Positions 45,984 to 56,801 of a stretch of 64,000 nt of DNA are shown piece by piece. The notes under the pieces were generated by a model. The model ran no database searches and had not been told where the DNA came from. It saw nothing but the letters and a program-made list of their open reading frames with translations. The stretch's first letter is position 1. The number at the start of each line of letters is the position of its first letter. A program made the translations under genes and the position numbers. The DNA lies in contig JAKUCV010002736.1 of the NCBI GenBank assembly GCA_028386065.3, positions 121,150 through 185,149 on the forward strand. The letters run 5' to 3'. Origin of the DNA: Turnera subulata. Its lineage: Eukaryota > Streptophyta > Magnoliopsida > Malpighiales > Passifloraceae.

Positions 45984-47862
45984 ATTATTCTGGTATTTAA
46001 TTTTTTAAAAAAATATATATTCACTTTGAGAAAAATATAGAAAGTATGATTTATGGTTTTAGGGAAAAATGTATGTATATATATACCTTAATAATTATGT
46101 TTTATTTTGAAAAAAATGTTATTATATATATTTAGGAAAAAGATAAATATTCTATATATATTTTCTGGAAATTATAAATACATTATTATTTTTCTGGAAA
46201 ATTATGGTAATTAACTTTGAAAAATATATATATGGTACACATGATTTATATTTCTGAAATATATAATTATTTTGATAATGTAATTGTTTGGAAAAGTATT
46301 TTATGTTTGGAAATATATATGTGTATTTATAAATTCGTATTTATTTTTGAAAAATAAGTTTATGTGATTATACTTTCTGGTAATGGAGTTTTCTGAAGAT
46401 AATAATACTTGGAAATTATATTTTGGAAAGTATAATAATTTTTATAGAAATATTATGGAAAATATATACATATGTTATAATTTACAGAAAAATTATGGTA
46501 ATTTTTATTTTGGAGAAAGTATATTATTTTATGAAAATATTTTGATTTAATAGTTTTGGAAATATATTTTTGTAACCTTATATGCATACAATATATTTTC
46601 GGAAAAAGGGATAATTATGGTAAAAAATCTATTATTTCCTATACTTGGCCCTACCCAATAAAGCGTCATTACCGTAGTATCATATGGCTAATACACGTAA
46701 ATACACCCGTACAACAAAGCAACACATCCAAAATTATAGCCCGTCAAAGGGCTCCTCGGCCGAACCCTGGCCTGTAACAGAAGCCTCAACTCATTAGCCG
46801 GTTCCACTCCTACCTAAAGGAAGTTTATGTGCCTGTATTACTCGGTTATTGTGTTGATGATTATTGCACTATTGGTTGTTGCATTTGCTCTGGTTTGGTT
46901 CGGGATGTTTATCCCAGTGTCCTGATTGTTTTTGGGATGTTTATCCCCGTGCTTTGAGTTTTGGATGTCTATTTCTGTGTCTTTTGGTATAAGTATTATG
47001 GAATAAATAATGAATTGTGATAAGGATGTCGATCCTCGGTTTGGATGGGATGTCTATCCCAGTATTTTGGTTAGGGATGTTGATCCCTGTGATTTGATTT
47101 TGATGATGATAATATAATTATCACGTGGTAAGTAGTGGTACGACTCGATGGTTTAAGACTGTTTTGTGGTGGCCATGACCTGGGTTACTTGTGATAAGCA
47201 TGTCTATGCTTGGGATGTCTATCCCGTGATTATATTTGGGATGTCTATCCCTGGGTTCATATTTTTGGGATGTCGATCCCTGGGTTCTCTTGGATTTGGT
47301 CTGGCACCCGAAATATGTTGATAACCAGGTCTGAACCCTAGCTTATCCGTGACGGGGCCCGGAAAGATAAAATTGGAAATTGGATTTTGTTTAAGTGTTT
47401 TGGTCTTGGACCAGTCTTGGGTCTTGTCTTTTAGTTTGGCTGTTATGCTTGTTTTTGACCTTGAGTAATTATAGTGTTGCATATTGATTGTCTATCCTTC
47501 GTCGGTGAGCACTTCGGACTCACCCCTCACCTGCGGGCTTTCATCACGTAGGATGAGTTATTTGTGGTACAGGTTTGATGCAATCCAGACAGGCTGCGGC
47601 GTTATCCCTTGGACAGGACTTGGATTCATAGTTTGCATTTATGTCGCATACAGTGTCTTTGTGAGTTATTAAGTCTTCCGGTGTGCATTATATTGCTATT
47701 GTTGGGCCATTGGGCCGGTTATGATGTTATTGTTGTTTTTATTTTGGGTTATTGAGCCCGAGTTTCTGTTGTATACACTGTATGCTGGGCTTGGTTTGGT
47801 TAGGTCGTCACAGTTCCGGCACGTGTTTACTGTGTACGGTAAATACGGGTCGGGGCGTTTCA
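44950..47862 (+). repeat. 3' LTR of E4
   Basis: 2913 bp; matches 39669-42571. Differences include a 13-bp gap near 45157 relative to the 5' copy and an expanded TA microsatellite (about 45947-45985). Confidence 0.94.
46912..47281 (+). repeat. Array of 14-bp hairpins in E4 3' LTR
   Basis: Same array as 41611-41989. Two units that are imperfect in the 5' LTR (ATCCT at 41765, GAGAT at 41947) are perfect GGGAT/ATCCC here, so decay has hit the 5' copy. Confidence 0.9.
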
Positions 47863-47867
47863 GTAAG

Positions 47868-48240
47868 AATTAATTAATAATAAACAAAAAATAAAAAACA
47901 TAAAATAAGTTATTTTCAAAATAAAAAACATAAAATAAATTTATAAATCAATTATTATGAATAAAAACTTTAATACTAACAATAAAATATAAACTAGGAA
48001 AATAGATAAAAAATATTTAGTAATTATTAATTTTATAATTTAAACATACATAATTGAGTCCTAAAATAAAAATTAAAAAATTACAGAAAATAATTGAAAA
48101 ATATATAAAAAATAAAAAGGACCACAAAAAAATATTATATAAAATAATAATATAAAGAACAATTAATTTATGAAATGAAAAATTATCAAATTGAAAGACA
48201 TGAAAAATTAAACATACCTTTGCGTCAATTAAACTCATAT
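47868..48240. repeat. AT-rich tandem array, right part
   Basis: Continues the array interrupted by E4: the marker phrase recurs near 48030 (ttaaacatacataattgagtc) and a decayed one near 48208. No genes. Confidence 0.65.
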
Positions 48241-49136
48241 CTATGCTAATAAGGAGATTCTATAATTTTATTTAAGGATTCCTACAATCTCGAAACTCTA
48301 AATTAATTTTTCCATAAATCATTGTCAGGAGTCAATTCATCCAAAGCTCTAATATACATTTTCCTGTACAAACAAAAAATATAAAAATAATTAAAATAGA
48401 TTGGAAAAATAAAAAGAATATAAAAACAAATAGGATGCTTAATTATGAGAGACAAAATAATTTTAATATTATATCAACATTCATACATATGCAAATAGAA
48501 ATAAAACAAAGAAAGAATTAGAGAGAATGAGTGAATTATAGAGAAACTGTATCAGACACAAACAGAGATATAGACTATTATTTCACATACACAAACAAAA
48601 ACTGTATCTGTATTTATAGAGAGATGATGGAATTTTTTACGAGATGCAAGATAACAAGAACAAAAATGATTAAAGGTTAGTTGAGTATAATATAATTCTT
48701 ATCAGATAACAATAATAGAGTAAATCACATAATATATATATATATAACAATCTCTGCGTGTGAATTTTCTTTTGACCAATTTGGGTGTGTCTGGAATTCT
48801 TTTTCAAACAATATAATTAAGATCAGATTCATCAATTTAAATAAAAGGAGTTTTATCCTTATCTTTATTGATTAGAAACTCTGGTTATCAGTTTTTTGCG
48901 TGTGAATTTACATTTGAACAATTTGAGTGTGACTGGAATTCTTTTTAAAAGAGTATAATAGATCAGATTACTCTGAGATAATTATGTTTGTCATTATGGC
49001 CAATCAGGCTACACCAACAACTCTCCAGATGGCAATAAAAAAAGAGCCCAAAGCCTCCACATGGCAATAAAGCAAGACTCCAAAAATCCTATGTGTCAAA
49101 ACCTGGTGAGGGATACAGCTTTAAATATATATAATA
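48241..49136. other. AT-rich region, mostly unassigned
   Basis: It holds a possible short minus-strand exon near 48303-48363 (frame KMYIRALDELTPDNDLWKN after a tgtacag acceptor) and a diverged tandem duplication (48756-48968). No gene can be supported. Confidence 0.4.
48756..48968. repeat. Diverged tandem duplication, about 142-bp period
   Basis: gcgtgtgaattttcttttga near 48756 and gcgtgtgaatttacatttga near 48898 begin two related units, each running to agatcagatt. Confidence 0.75.
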
Positions 49137-49847
49137 GATGTCATTGTTACCATCCAGTAAAATTTATTTTTACCATACTCGAATTTATCCCTGGTAAATA
49201 TTTTACCCCTACACCAAACATTCACATGGTTTTTATTTCCACCTACCTATCTACCACAATTGTCTCCATCTTTATTACCTAAAACTATGTGATTTTTATT
49301 CTTATAATCAAACCTAATTTATTTGTTTTTATCCTCCCATTTTCACTTAGAAATACCCCATTTATTTCCATACACACACACCTTTCATATCCATAAACTC
49401 ACTCTCTCCAAATTTTTGTACACCTCTCTTCTTTCCTTCCTTCATCATTAGTATAATTATTCTTCTTTTCTATTATTATTAAAAGTGTATTACTTCCACA
49501 AAGTTGTATTATTACCTTGATCAAGTTTGTATCATTCCATCAAATAGTGAAATTCTTCTTTCCCAAATTTTATAACACGTTATCAGCACGAGTCTCTACC
49601 ATACTAAAGTAGTTATTTTTAAAACTTTTCTTATTACTACTTTCTTCCTTTCTATATATATTATATATTCCTTATTATTATACTATTATTATTGTTGAGC
49701 GTATATATTATATATTACTTATTATTATGCTATTATTATTGCTGAAAGATTTATCGAGTAAGCTAAAATATATTACATATTCTATATTATCATTGTTCAA
49801 GTGCTCTTTATACTTGTTTTATATCTTTTGCTATTATTACTGTTACA

Positions 49848-50187
49848 ATGGTAAATGTTACAAAATTTGAATTCAAGGTCCGTGACATTTCCAGAAGAAA
49901 TTTATCATAGGCACTAGATGCTGAAATACATTTAGATGCTAATGGTTTGGGGGACATTATTAAAAGAAGAAAACAGAGCATCAAGCTTAAAGAATGTGAA
50001 AGTTATAATTTTTCTTCGCCGCCTTCTTCTTAATAGTATAAAGATTAAATATCTTATTGTCAAACACCTTGAAAATCTTTGGAAGAATTTAAAAGAAATA
50101 TATGACCACCAGAAGATGGTCATTCTAGAAAAAAAAAATCTCTACTTTTTATACATCAAATGTGCTCCTGCAGCAGCAATATCATGA
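49848..50187 (+). pseudogene. Copia gag remnant
   Basis: Starts MVNVTKFEF, meets TAG where SW is expected (S*ALDAEIHLDANGLGD), then shifts frame into KEENRASSLKNVKV and KNLKEIYDHQKMVIL. These words match the gag of copia elements common in plants (LDAEIHL, LWNNLKERYDHQK). Further remnants (LQQQY) continue past 50170. Gag would package the element RNA; this copy is dead. Confidence 0.75.
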
Positions 50188-50800
50188 AGAAGGCTACACG
50201 AAATTTTCGGATTGAAAAATTATGAATCCTATCTACTTAGCTCTACTATATTTCCTGAAGTGAATGTGACCTTATAATGATAATTTTGGTTTGGGCATTT
50301 GAACAGGCCATTGGTCAACATGCCGTATAGCAAGTCATTTGGTAGAGTTTTACTAAATATCCCTGAAGGACAATTCTAATATTATTGAAACCAACTTTGT
50401 CCAAGATGATGACAATGATATTAACTTCTAGATAGATTCATTTATGGATATTGTTATTTATCTTGCTTACCCTAAAGGTGCAAGCGAATATATATATTTT
50501 AAAGATAAAAGTGCAAAATTTAATTTATTTTATGTTCCGTTTTATCATGTTATTATGTGTTACATTTTATTGTATTTCATTTATCTTATATTTTACTTTT
50601 ACTTATATTTATTTTATAATATATCATATCTGTTATATTTTTAATGTGAATATAAAACTATGGTTTCTATAATAATAACTTTTGCATTTGTCCTGGAGAC
50701 AATACAATAACACATTCCGTATATAATAAACGGAAAATATTTGTAAGTAGCATGTGATAACACAATCTAAAAAAAAAAGAGAATGAGAAAAAGATTAATA

Positions 50801-50926
50801 TGCTCTGGAAGAGCAAAAGTTTTACTATGCTCTAGAAGAGCATATATTTAAGCTCCGGAAGAGCACAAGTTTTACTATAGATTAATATGCTCCGAAAAAG
50901 CAAATATTTATGCTCTAGAAGAGCAT
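50801..50926 (+). repeat. Hairpin array in the copia relic
   Basis: TGCTCT-gga-AGAGCA (50801-50815), ATGCTCT-aga-AGAGCAT (50827-50843 and 50910-50926), with degenerate units near 50851 and 50887 and another past 50939. Flanking text (aagttttactat) also repeats. Confidence 0.85.
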
Positions 50927-51359
50927 GAATTTTATTATACTCGTAAAGAGCAAAATTTTTCCTACTTACAATAATAAAAGTCTATGTCTCAAAGGAATTT
51001 AATAATATTCAAATAGATATTAGGAATAAGTGAAAGAGATGTTTAATATCTCTATATAATAAAGTCTACTCTTGTAGGTAACAAACAATTTGTGGGAAGA
51101 TTACCTGCATTAGCCTTTAGATTATACTATGCAAAATCTAAGTAGGTGAAAGTTATCATATCTAGCCTGAAGCTGGCAAATAATTTTTCTTAAATTATTA
51201 AAATACATAGTTTGCACAGCCTGAAGCTGGCACCAACTCGAAGTTGGTTCATGGATTTCTTGTTTGCCATGACCGGTTGAGCCATCCCGGATCAATAATG
51301 ATGTGAAGAATTATTGAAAATTTATTGGTCAATCATTGAAAAACCAGAAGTTTTTACAA

Positions 51360-51812
51360 TTCAATGAATTTTCATGTGTTTGCATGCTGCGGAGGAAAAT
51401 TAATTATTCGACCTTCCTATGATGAGGTTCGCCTAAAATCACCAGCAAGTTTGGAAATAATTTAGGGACATGTACGCGGACTAATAAATCCGCCATGTTG
51501 ACCATCCAATTATTTTTATGGATTTAATCGATGCATCGACTAGATGGTCTATTGTGTGCTTGTTAGACGCAATTTGGCATTTTGCGCGCTTATTTTAATA
51601 ATTAAGCCAATTGCGGGTACACATCCCTAATTATTTAATAAGACTATATGTCTTGATAATGCTGGTGTATTCCTTCAATGGTTAATATATATCATTGAAA
51701 ATAATGGTTGAACATCATGTAGCTTATGTTCATACCTTCAATAAGAGTGTCATTGAGCCATGTGTACTTGCTAAAACCTTGGTGACCACATTCATGTGCA
51801 ATCATCTAGACT
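51360..51812 (+). pseudogene. Copia integrase remnant
   Basis: In broken frames the strand recalls the copia integrase core: a GPI.PPxGPFRYF-like stretch near 51475-51520, LLDAIWHFARL near 51565, and VEHHVAYVHTFNKSVIEPCV near 51705, which lines up with the VEHxVAxVHTQNGLAES word of plant copia integrases. Stops and frameshifts throughout; non-functional. The open frame 51695-51952 runs on into unrelated sequence. Confidence 0.6.
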
Positions 51813-52360
51813 CCAGTGAAAACATAGCCTTGAAGGAACCAATAAACAGGCCACGAAATGTATTGGAGCGGTTATGGGAGGAGGGGGAAGAATTTGGTGG
51901 AGTAGTAGAGGAAAAAGACAGCAGAAAGGTCACAAACCACATTGACAAGTGAGCGGAGAAGGGATCTCTCAAAGCAATGAGGAGGAATAGCCTTCTTCAG
52001 GTCTGCAAGAGTGACGGTGGTTTTGTGTGTGGCACTCTCTTTTGTTTGCTTGCCATTTCTTTGGTTATAGTACTCTACAAGAGAAGCAAATACAGTAGTA
52101 GCTTATACAAGTTTCAACCAAAAAGCTTCACTTGTAGCTAGAGAACTACTTTGATCCCTCACTGCATTATGTGCTTTATATATACACTGCCCTAAGGATA
52201 TGTTTTTTTGGTAGGCTTCAAGGAAGTACCCTTGTTGTTCAACATTGACGTGCGCCTTAGTATGGCAAGCAATTCAAGAAAAGACTAAACAACCATTTGC
52301 ACAGTCAAATATAAAGAATAATAAAATGTAACAACTTCCTTGATAGGATAAGAAGGTATC
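51813..52360. other. Unassigned region
   Basis: Moderate-GC sequence with no recognisable protein on either strand and no repeat ends. It lies between the copia relic and an LTR fragment. Confidence 0.4.
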
Positions 52361-53150
52361 TGTAACGTCCCGAATTTTTCATAATTACATTTATAGAATT
52401 TATAGAATTTTAATTCTAATTTTATCCTCAAAATATTCCCGAGTCAAGAAATTAATTCTTTTCCTTGGTTAAATGTATTTTTATCTTGGAGTTGTCCTAA
52501 ATTGAGGTTCCGTTGCGGATCGTTTCGAGTTCGGGGTTGAGGAGTTGTTTTAGATGTAGTTTTATTGAAACTACGTAGTTTTGAGGGGATATAGGAAAAA
52601 GAAAAAGAAGAAAATGTTGACTAGGGAGGGTTGACCGTGCCTCAGTTCAAAACGACGTCGTTTGGACTGGGGCCGACTCACACCCTAAAAAAAACCCTAT
52701 CTCTTTTCCTTCCTTTCTTTTCTTTTCTTTTTATTTTCCCTCTTCTCTTCTTCCTTCCGCCGCTACCTTTGTCCTTTTCTCTCTCGTGTGCTCTCAAGCA
52801 ACACACATCGCCACCGCCACCACCCTTAGCTTTTTCTTCCTCTCGACGCTGCCGTCTTCTACTTTCTGCAGCAGTGGAGGGCAGTCGGGGAAGGCCGTGA
52901 CGGGAGCGACTGCCGGCACTCGGGCCTTCAGTTGTGTACGCCGCCACACCCCTATTTCTCTTCCGTCCGTCGAGTCGCCACCCGAGGTCGCCCTATTTGC
53001 CGTCAGCCTACACGAAGAGGAAGCTTTGCAGAGGACCTGTGACGGGACTCTGCAAGCATGCATTGGGTGAGGAGTACCTGGTTAGGCTCGCTACCGCCGA
53101 CCTCTGGTTAGCCTTCGTCGGCTGAGTTATTGGTAAGACGGGCTGCTGTG
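52361..53150 (+). repeat. Truncated LTR of a Tekay-like element
   Basis: Begins TGTAACGTCCCGAATTTTTC, the typical start also seen in E3 and E4 (TGTAAC...CC), and continues with a C/T-rich leader (52700-53000) like theirs. The rest of the LTR and any body are missing. The right limit is approximate; 53151-53269 before A2 is unassigned. Confidence 0.55.
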
Positions 53151-53269
53151 GTAAGCAAATCCACATCCCGAAAGTAATAATGCAGCCAAAATAAAGAAAA
53201 AGTCAATGACAAGTGTAATCATATGCAGTGTCAAACTATGGATCCACCCAGGAAGGAAACACGGCTACC

Positions 53270-54605
53270 TGATGAGCATGAAATTACACATTTTCACAGC
53301 ATGCACTGTAGTCTTTTAGCCTTGAATTTAGCATCCATTCATGCATTTAGGTAGGAAATCACTTGTTTTTATACCAAAATTCTACTTCCCTAGCACTTAT
53401 TTGCTTTCAGGTGCAATTAGGTCCTTTTTGGAGTGGATTTTGACGATTTTGGCCCGAAAACAGCGAGGCACGGCTGAAAACCTAGTTCTAGTTCAAACTG
53501 CACCAGCGACAGCGCCCAGATGTAGCCTAACAGCAGCGCTGTATCAAAGTCCTGATTTTTTATAATTAATTCAGAGACTTGCACCCAAATTCAAGGGGTT
53601 TTTGTTGAAGATCACGTGGACACTCCTGGGAAGGAAAGAAGACCTTTTGCTGCTAGGTTTTGAGAAAAAAACTTATTCCTCAAGAATTAGGGTTTAAAAA
53701 AAAAGATTTGTTCTCTATAAATAGAAAAGAACGAAAACCCTAAAGACTATCTTCGACTTCTCTACATTCTGGAGTATAACACACATCTTTCGGAGCAGAA
53801 GGAGCTTGAAGAATTCAATTGAAGCAAGTGAAGACTTTAGGTTCATAATTTGACAGCATGTCACTGTCGCTTATTACTTTGTTTGTTGTTTCTAGCTTCT
53901 TCATGAACTAATTTCTCTTTTCTAGGTTTATGGGATGTAGCTATAGTTATGTTTGAGTAATAATTCGTGTTTTGGCTTTACTATTCGTTGTTGCCTTGAT
54001 TTGTGTATGGAGAGCTTAACAGCGCACGCGGCCTGATCACCCTCTTGTGCACCTTAGACGACCTAGCGAAGCACTGAACAGGAGAAGTTAGGAAATCTGA
54101 TCGTTCCATTCACAACCTCTATCCTAACTGTTGACGAAAGAGATTTTTAGGGCAGTTAAGGATCCAATACCTAGTACACTGCCTACTGCACCTTAGGACA
54201 GGCAACGATGGCGAACAGTAGGTTGTTCGGGACTAGGGTAGGTTTACAATAAAAGTGAATAGCTGGTTGTAGGTTATATAGACTAGGGAGCCCTACAAGG
54301 TAGACGAATAAATTAGCCAAACCATAGGTTTATTACTTAGACAGCACCCGCTGTAGTGAACCCCGGACAACCTAGGGTCCTTTATTACTGCATCACCTCA
54401 CCAGTACACGCTGTTTCTTTATTTACTGTTTATTTGCTTTATTTTCTCTGCCTATTACTCTCACCAATTCGATACCTTCTTTACTTCTTATTTTATAGCC
54501 TAATAGATCGAAAGCTCTAAGGCCAGTGTTATTTCACAGTCCATGTGATTTGACATTGTTTACTACAGCAACGCTGTGCACTTGCAGCCGGTTTTTGCAC
54601 GAACA
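53270..54605 (+). repeat. 5' LTR of A2
   Basis: TGATGAGCATG...GCACGAACA, 1336 bp, ending 6 bp before the primer site. The start is chosen by likeness to the A1 and A3 LTR starts. A TATA box is at 53716. Many short CAGC..GCTGT-type palindromes are scattered inside. Confidence 0.75.
53716..53723 (+). promoter_or_regulatory. TATA box of A2 LTR
   Basis: TATAAATA about 446 bp into the LTR, with a pyrimidine/CA-rich region downstream. Confidence 0.6.
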
Positions 54606-54611
54606 AGTTTT

Positions 54612-54630
54612 TGGCGCCGTTGCCAGGGAC
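54612..54630 (+). other. Primer binding site of A2
   Basis: TGGCGCCGTTGCCAGGGAC matches, apart from one position (A for G), the tRNA-Asp-type site TGGCGCCGTTGCCGGGGA common in Athila/Tat elements. Confidence 0.85.
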
Positions 54631-54756
54631 TGTAATAATACTACTTAGTGTTTTAAATTGATTAGGCTTTCTTTATTTTCTGATTTTCTTTGTTTACTTG
54701 TGGCAGGAGATCGACAGCACACGTTGTACCCTCTCTATCAGTGTCTCGATTGGTGT

Positions 54757-56162
54757 ATGCAAACCAGGAGTCAAAAACCTGATCTTGTACACATCTCTGA
54801 CATTGAAGGCGCTGCTAGGGCGAACCGCAGGCAAGCAAGGCAACAAAAAGCAGCTGAAACAGTTGAGACATCGACAATGGCCTGTATTAATCCTCCACAC
54901 AATGGCCTGGATGCGGATGGTAACATCATTAACCCCCACACGGCCAGGATGACCTACCAAGGAATGATGAGGGCAATATCATCAATCTTGTAGGCCCGAG
55001 GAACCAGCAGCGCCAGCATCAGAATGCTGTTGCCCATGATGTTGTCGATCCTTTCGCCAACATCCCCAATCTGCCAATCTATCAGCTTACGCGACCTCGC
55101 CATACAGCACCTACTGGAGCCATAGCACCATTTAATAATGATCAACCTTATGAGTTCCGAACTAACTTGGTTTAAATGGTGCAAAACAAGCAGTTGGGAG
55201 GATCAGCGCTAGAGGACCCTAACCAGCACTTGGAGGATTTTCTGGATATCTGTGCCACCACCAGGATTCAGGGGTGTTCTGAAGATGCCAAGAAGCTTCA
55301 TCTTTTCAAATTTTCTCCAGGGATGGAGACAAGAGATGGCTGAAAACTCTACCAGCGAACAGCATTACCACCTGGGAGCAAATGGAAGAAGCATTCTTGA
55401 AGAAATATTTCCCTGATACAAAGATGGATGAGCTCCATGGGCAAATCTGCAATTTCACGCAGAAATATGATGAAACAATGGCGCAAGCATGGGAGAGATT
55501 CCAGGATCTGATCCAGCATTGCCCAGCTCATATGGTGTACCCATCAGCGATGCTGGGGATCTTCTATCGTGCCATGTCACCTGAGGATAGGTGCACTCTC
55601 AATGCTACAGCGCCTGATGGGAAGTTTAAGCATGCACCGTATGAGGATGCCAAAAGAATCATGCTTAACCTTGAAAATGATGATGAGCCACGCCGCAGTG
55701 CAAGGGGAGTGCATCATGTTGATAAGAACACCAATATTGAGGCCCAGCTTGCTGCAATCTCCAAGCAACTCAAAGATTTGACTACCAAGCCAGTGCAGCC
55801 TGCAGCTCAGGTAAAACCTATTGCCCAATATAACGTATATGAAATTTGCAGTGGCCCTCACTCTTTCCTTGAGTGTCCTGAGAAAAATACCGAGGAGGCA
55901 AATTTCATAGATCGTCGCCCAAATCAGTAATACAAAAACTACAACCAGGGGTATAACCAGGGCTGGCGTTCAAACCCCAACCAGGGCTACAATCAGGGGT
56001 ACCAGCATCAAGGACAGCAGCAGCAGCGGCAAGGAGGACAATAAGGAGGATACTCAGAATTAACCCAAATGATGAAGCAGCTGCTTGAAGGTCAGAATAG
56101 GATGGAAAAGGAGTTAAATCAGCTGAAGGCATACAACAAGATGCTGGAGAATCAAGTTGCAT
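54757..56162 (+). pseudogene. Gag of A2, broken
   Basis: Starts MQTRSQKPDLVHISDIEGAA, then shifts frame near 54960 (NDEGNIINLVGPRNQQ), reaches a stop near 55173 (EFRTNLV*), shifts again near 55340 and reads a clean capsid stretch 55382-55930 (EQMEEAFLKKYFPDTKMDEL...; CNFTQKYDETMAQAWERFQD). A Gln/Tyr/Gly-rich tail follows with TAA stops near 55928 and 56041. Athila gag normally also carries a zinc knuckle; here only a trace (ICSGPHSFLECP) is seen. Non-functional. Confidence 0.8.
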
Positions 56163-56240
56163 AATTCTATGCAGCAGCAGCAGCTGCAGGGGAGGCTACC
56201 AGGGCAACCAGAGGAAAATCCAAAACAGTAGTGTCAGGCT

Positions 56241-56786
56241 GTGATTTTAAGGAGTGGAAAAGAGCTTCCAAATCCTGTTCCTAAACCCAAGGAGAAACAG
56301 GATGCAGCAGTTGAACCAGTGACACTGCAGGAAGCCGCGCCAAAGAAGACACCACTGCCAGTGCCATTCCAGCCCCCGCTGCCATATCCACAAGTGTACA
56401 AAGATAGCAGGCTTGAGGACCATTATCGTAAGTTTGTGGATATGCTCAGTGGCATTAGATTGGAGATTTCCTTCACCACTGTTCTGGATAAAATGCCCAC
56501 CTATGCTAAATTTTTGAAAGAGATCCTTACAAATAAGCACACTATCGAAAAGCAAACAGTGGCGCTGACAGCAAACTGCAGTGCCGTGGTGCAGCATCAG
56601 ATTCACATCCCCAAGTTGGGTGACCCAGGAAGTATTTCAATATCTTGTGAAATTGGTACCCAGAACTTTAACCGAGCTTTATGTGATCTTGGTGCTAGTG
56701 TGAGCCTGATGCCTTTATTAGCAGCCCAGCAGCTAGACTTTGGAGAAATCAAGCCTACCCGCATGGTGTTGCAGCTTGCTGACTGA
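56241..56786 (+). pseudogene. Gag-protease junction and protease of A2
   Basis: Opens MILRSGKELPNPVPKP, a linker like the SGK-containing linkers of Athila polyproteins. The aspartic protease follows: RALCDLGASVSLMPLLAAQQ with active-site D-L-G-A. It stops at TGA (56784), one C-to-T step from CGA (Arg), and the protein clearly continues in the same sense (SVKYVVGVLEDVPVKVGKF) into the RT frame. Cleaves the polyprotein when intact. Confidence 0.8.
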
Positions 56787-56801
56787 TCCGTAAAATATGT
56801 A

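Larger units (their letters stand above)
39669..47862 (+). mobile_element. Non-autonomous chromovirus-related LTR element E4
   Basis: Two LTRs (39669-42571 and 44950-47862; TGTAACAGCCCGG...GTTTCA) are flanked by perfect GTAAG duplications (39664-39668, 47863-47867). LTR text, primer site and pre-PPT hairpin resemble E3, so it belongs to the same broad lineage. The 2.4-kb interior has only a 29-codon gag stub plus antisense captured sequence and no protease, RT or integrase. It must be mobilised in trans. Confidence 0.95.
49137..51812 (+). mobile_element. Decayed Ty1/copia element
   Basis: A likely 5' LTR ends ...ttttataaca at 49577, followed by cgttatcagcacgag, a primer-site-like word seen after the LTR of a group of plant copia elements. 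Gag remnants (49848-50187) and integrase remnants (to 51812) follow, both full of stops and frameshifts. The LTR start and any 3' LTR were not found; the left limit is approximate. Confidence 0.6.

Noticed and set aside
51695..51952. Independent host gene
   Set aside because: Its first part matches the copia integrase remnant and the frame then runs into unrelated sequence.
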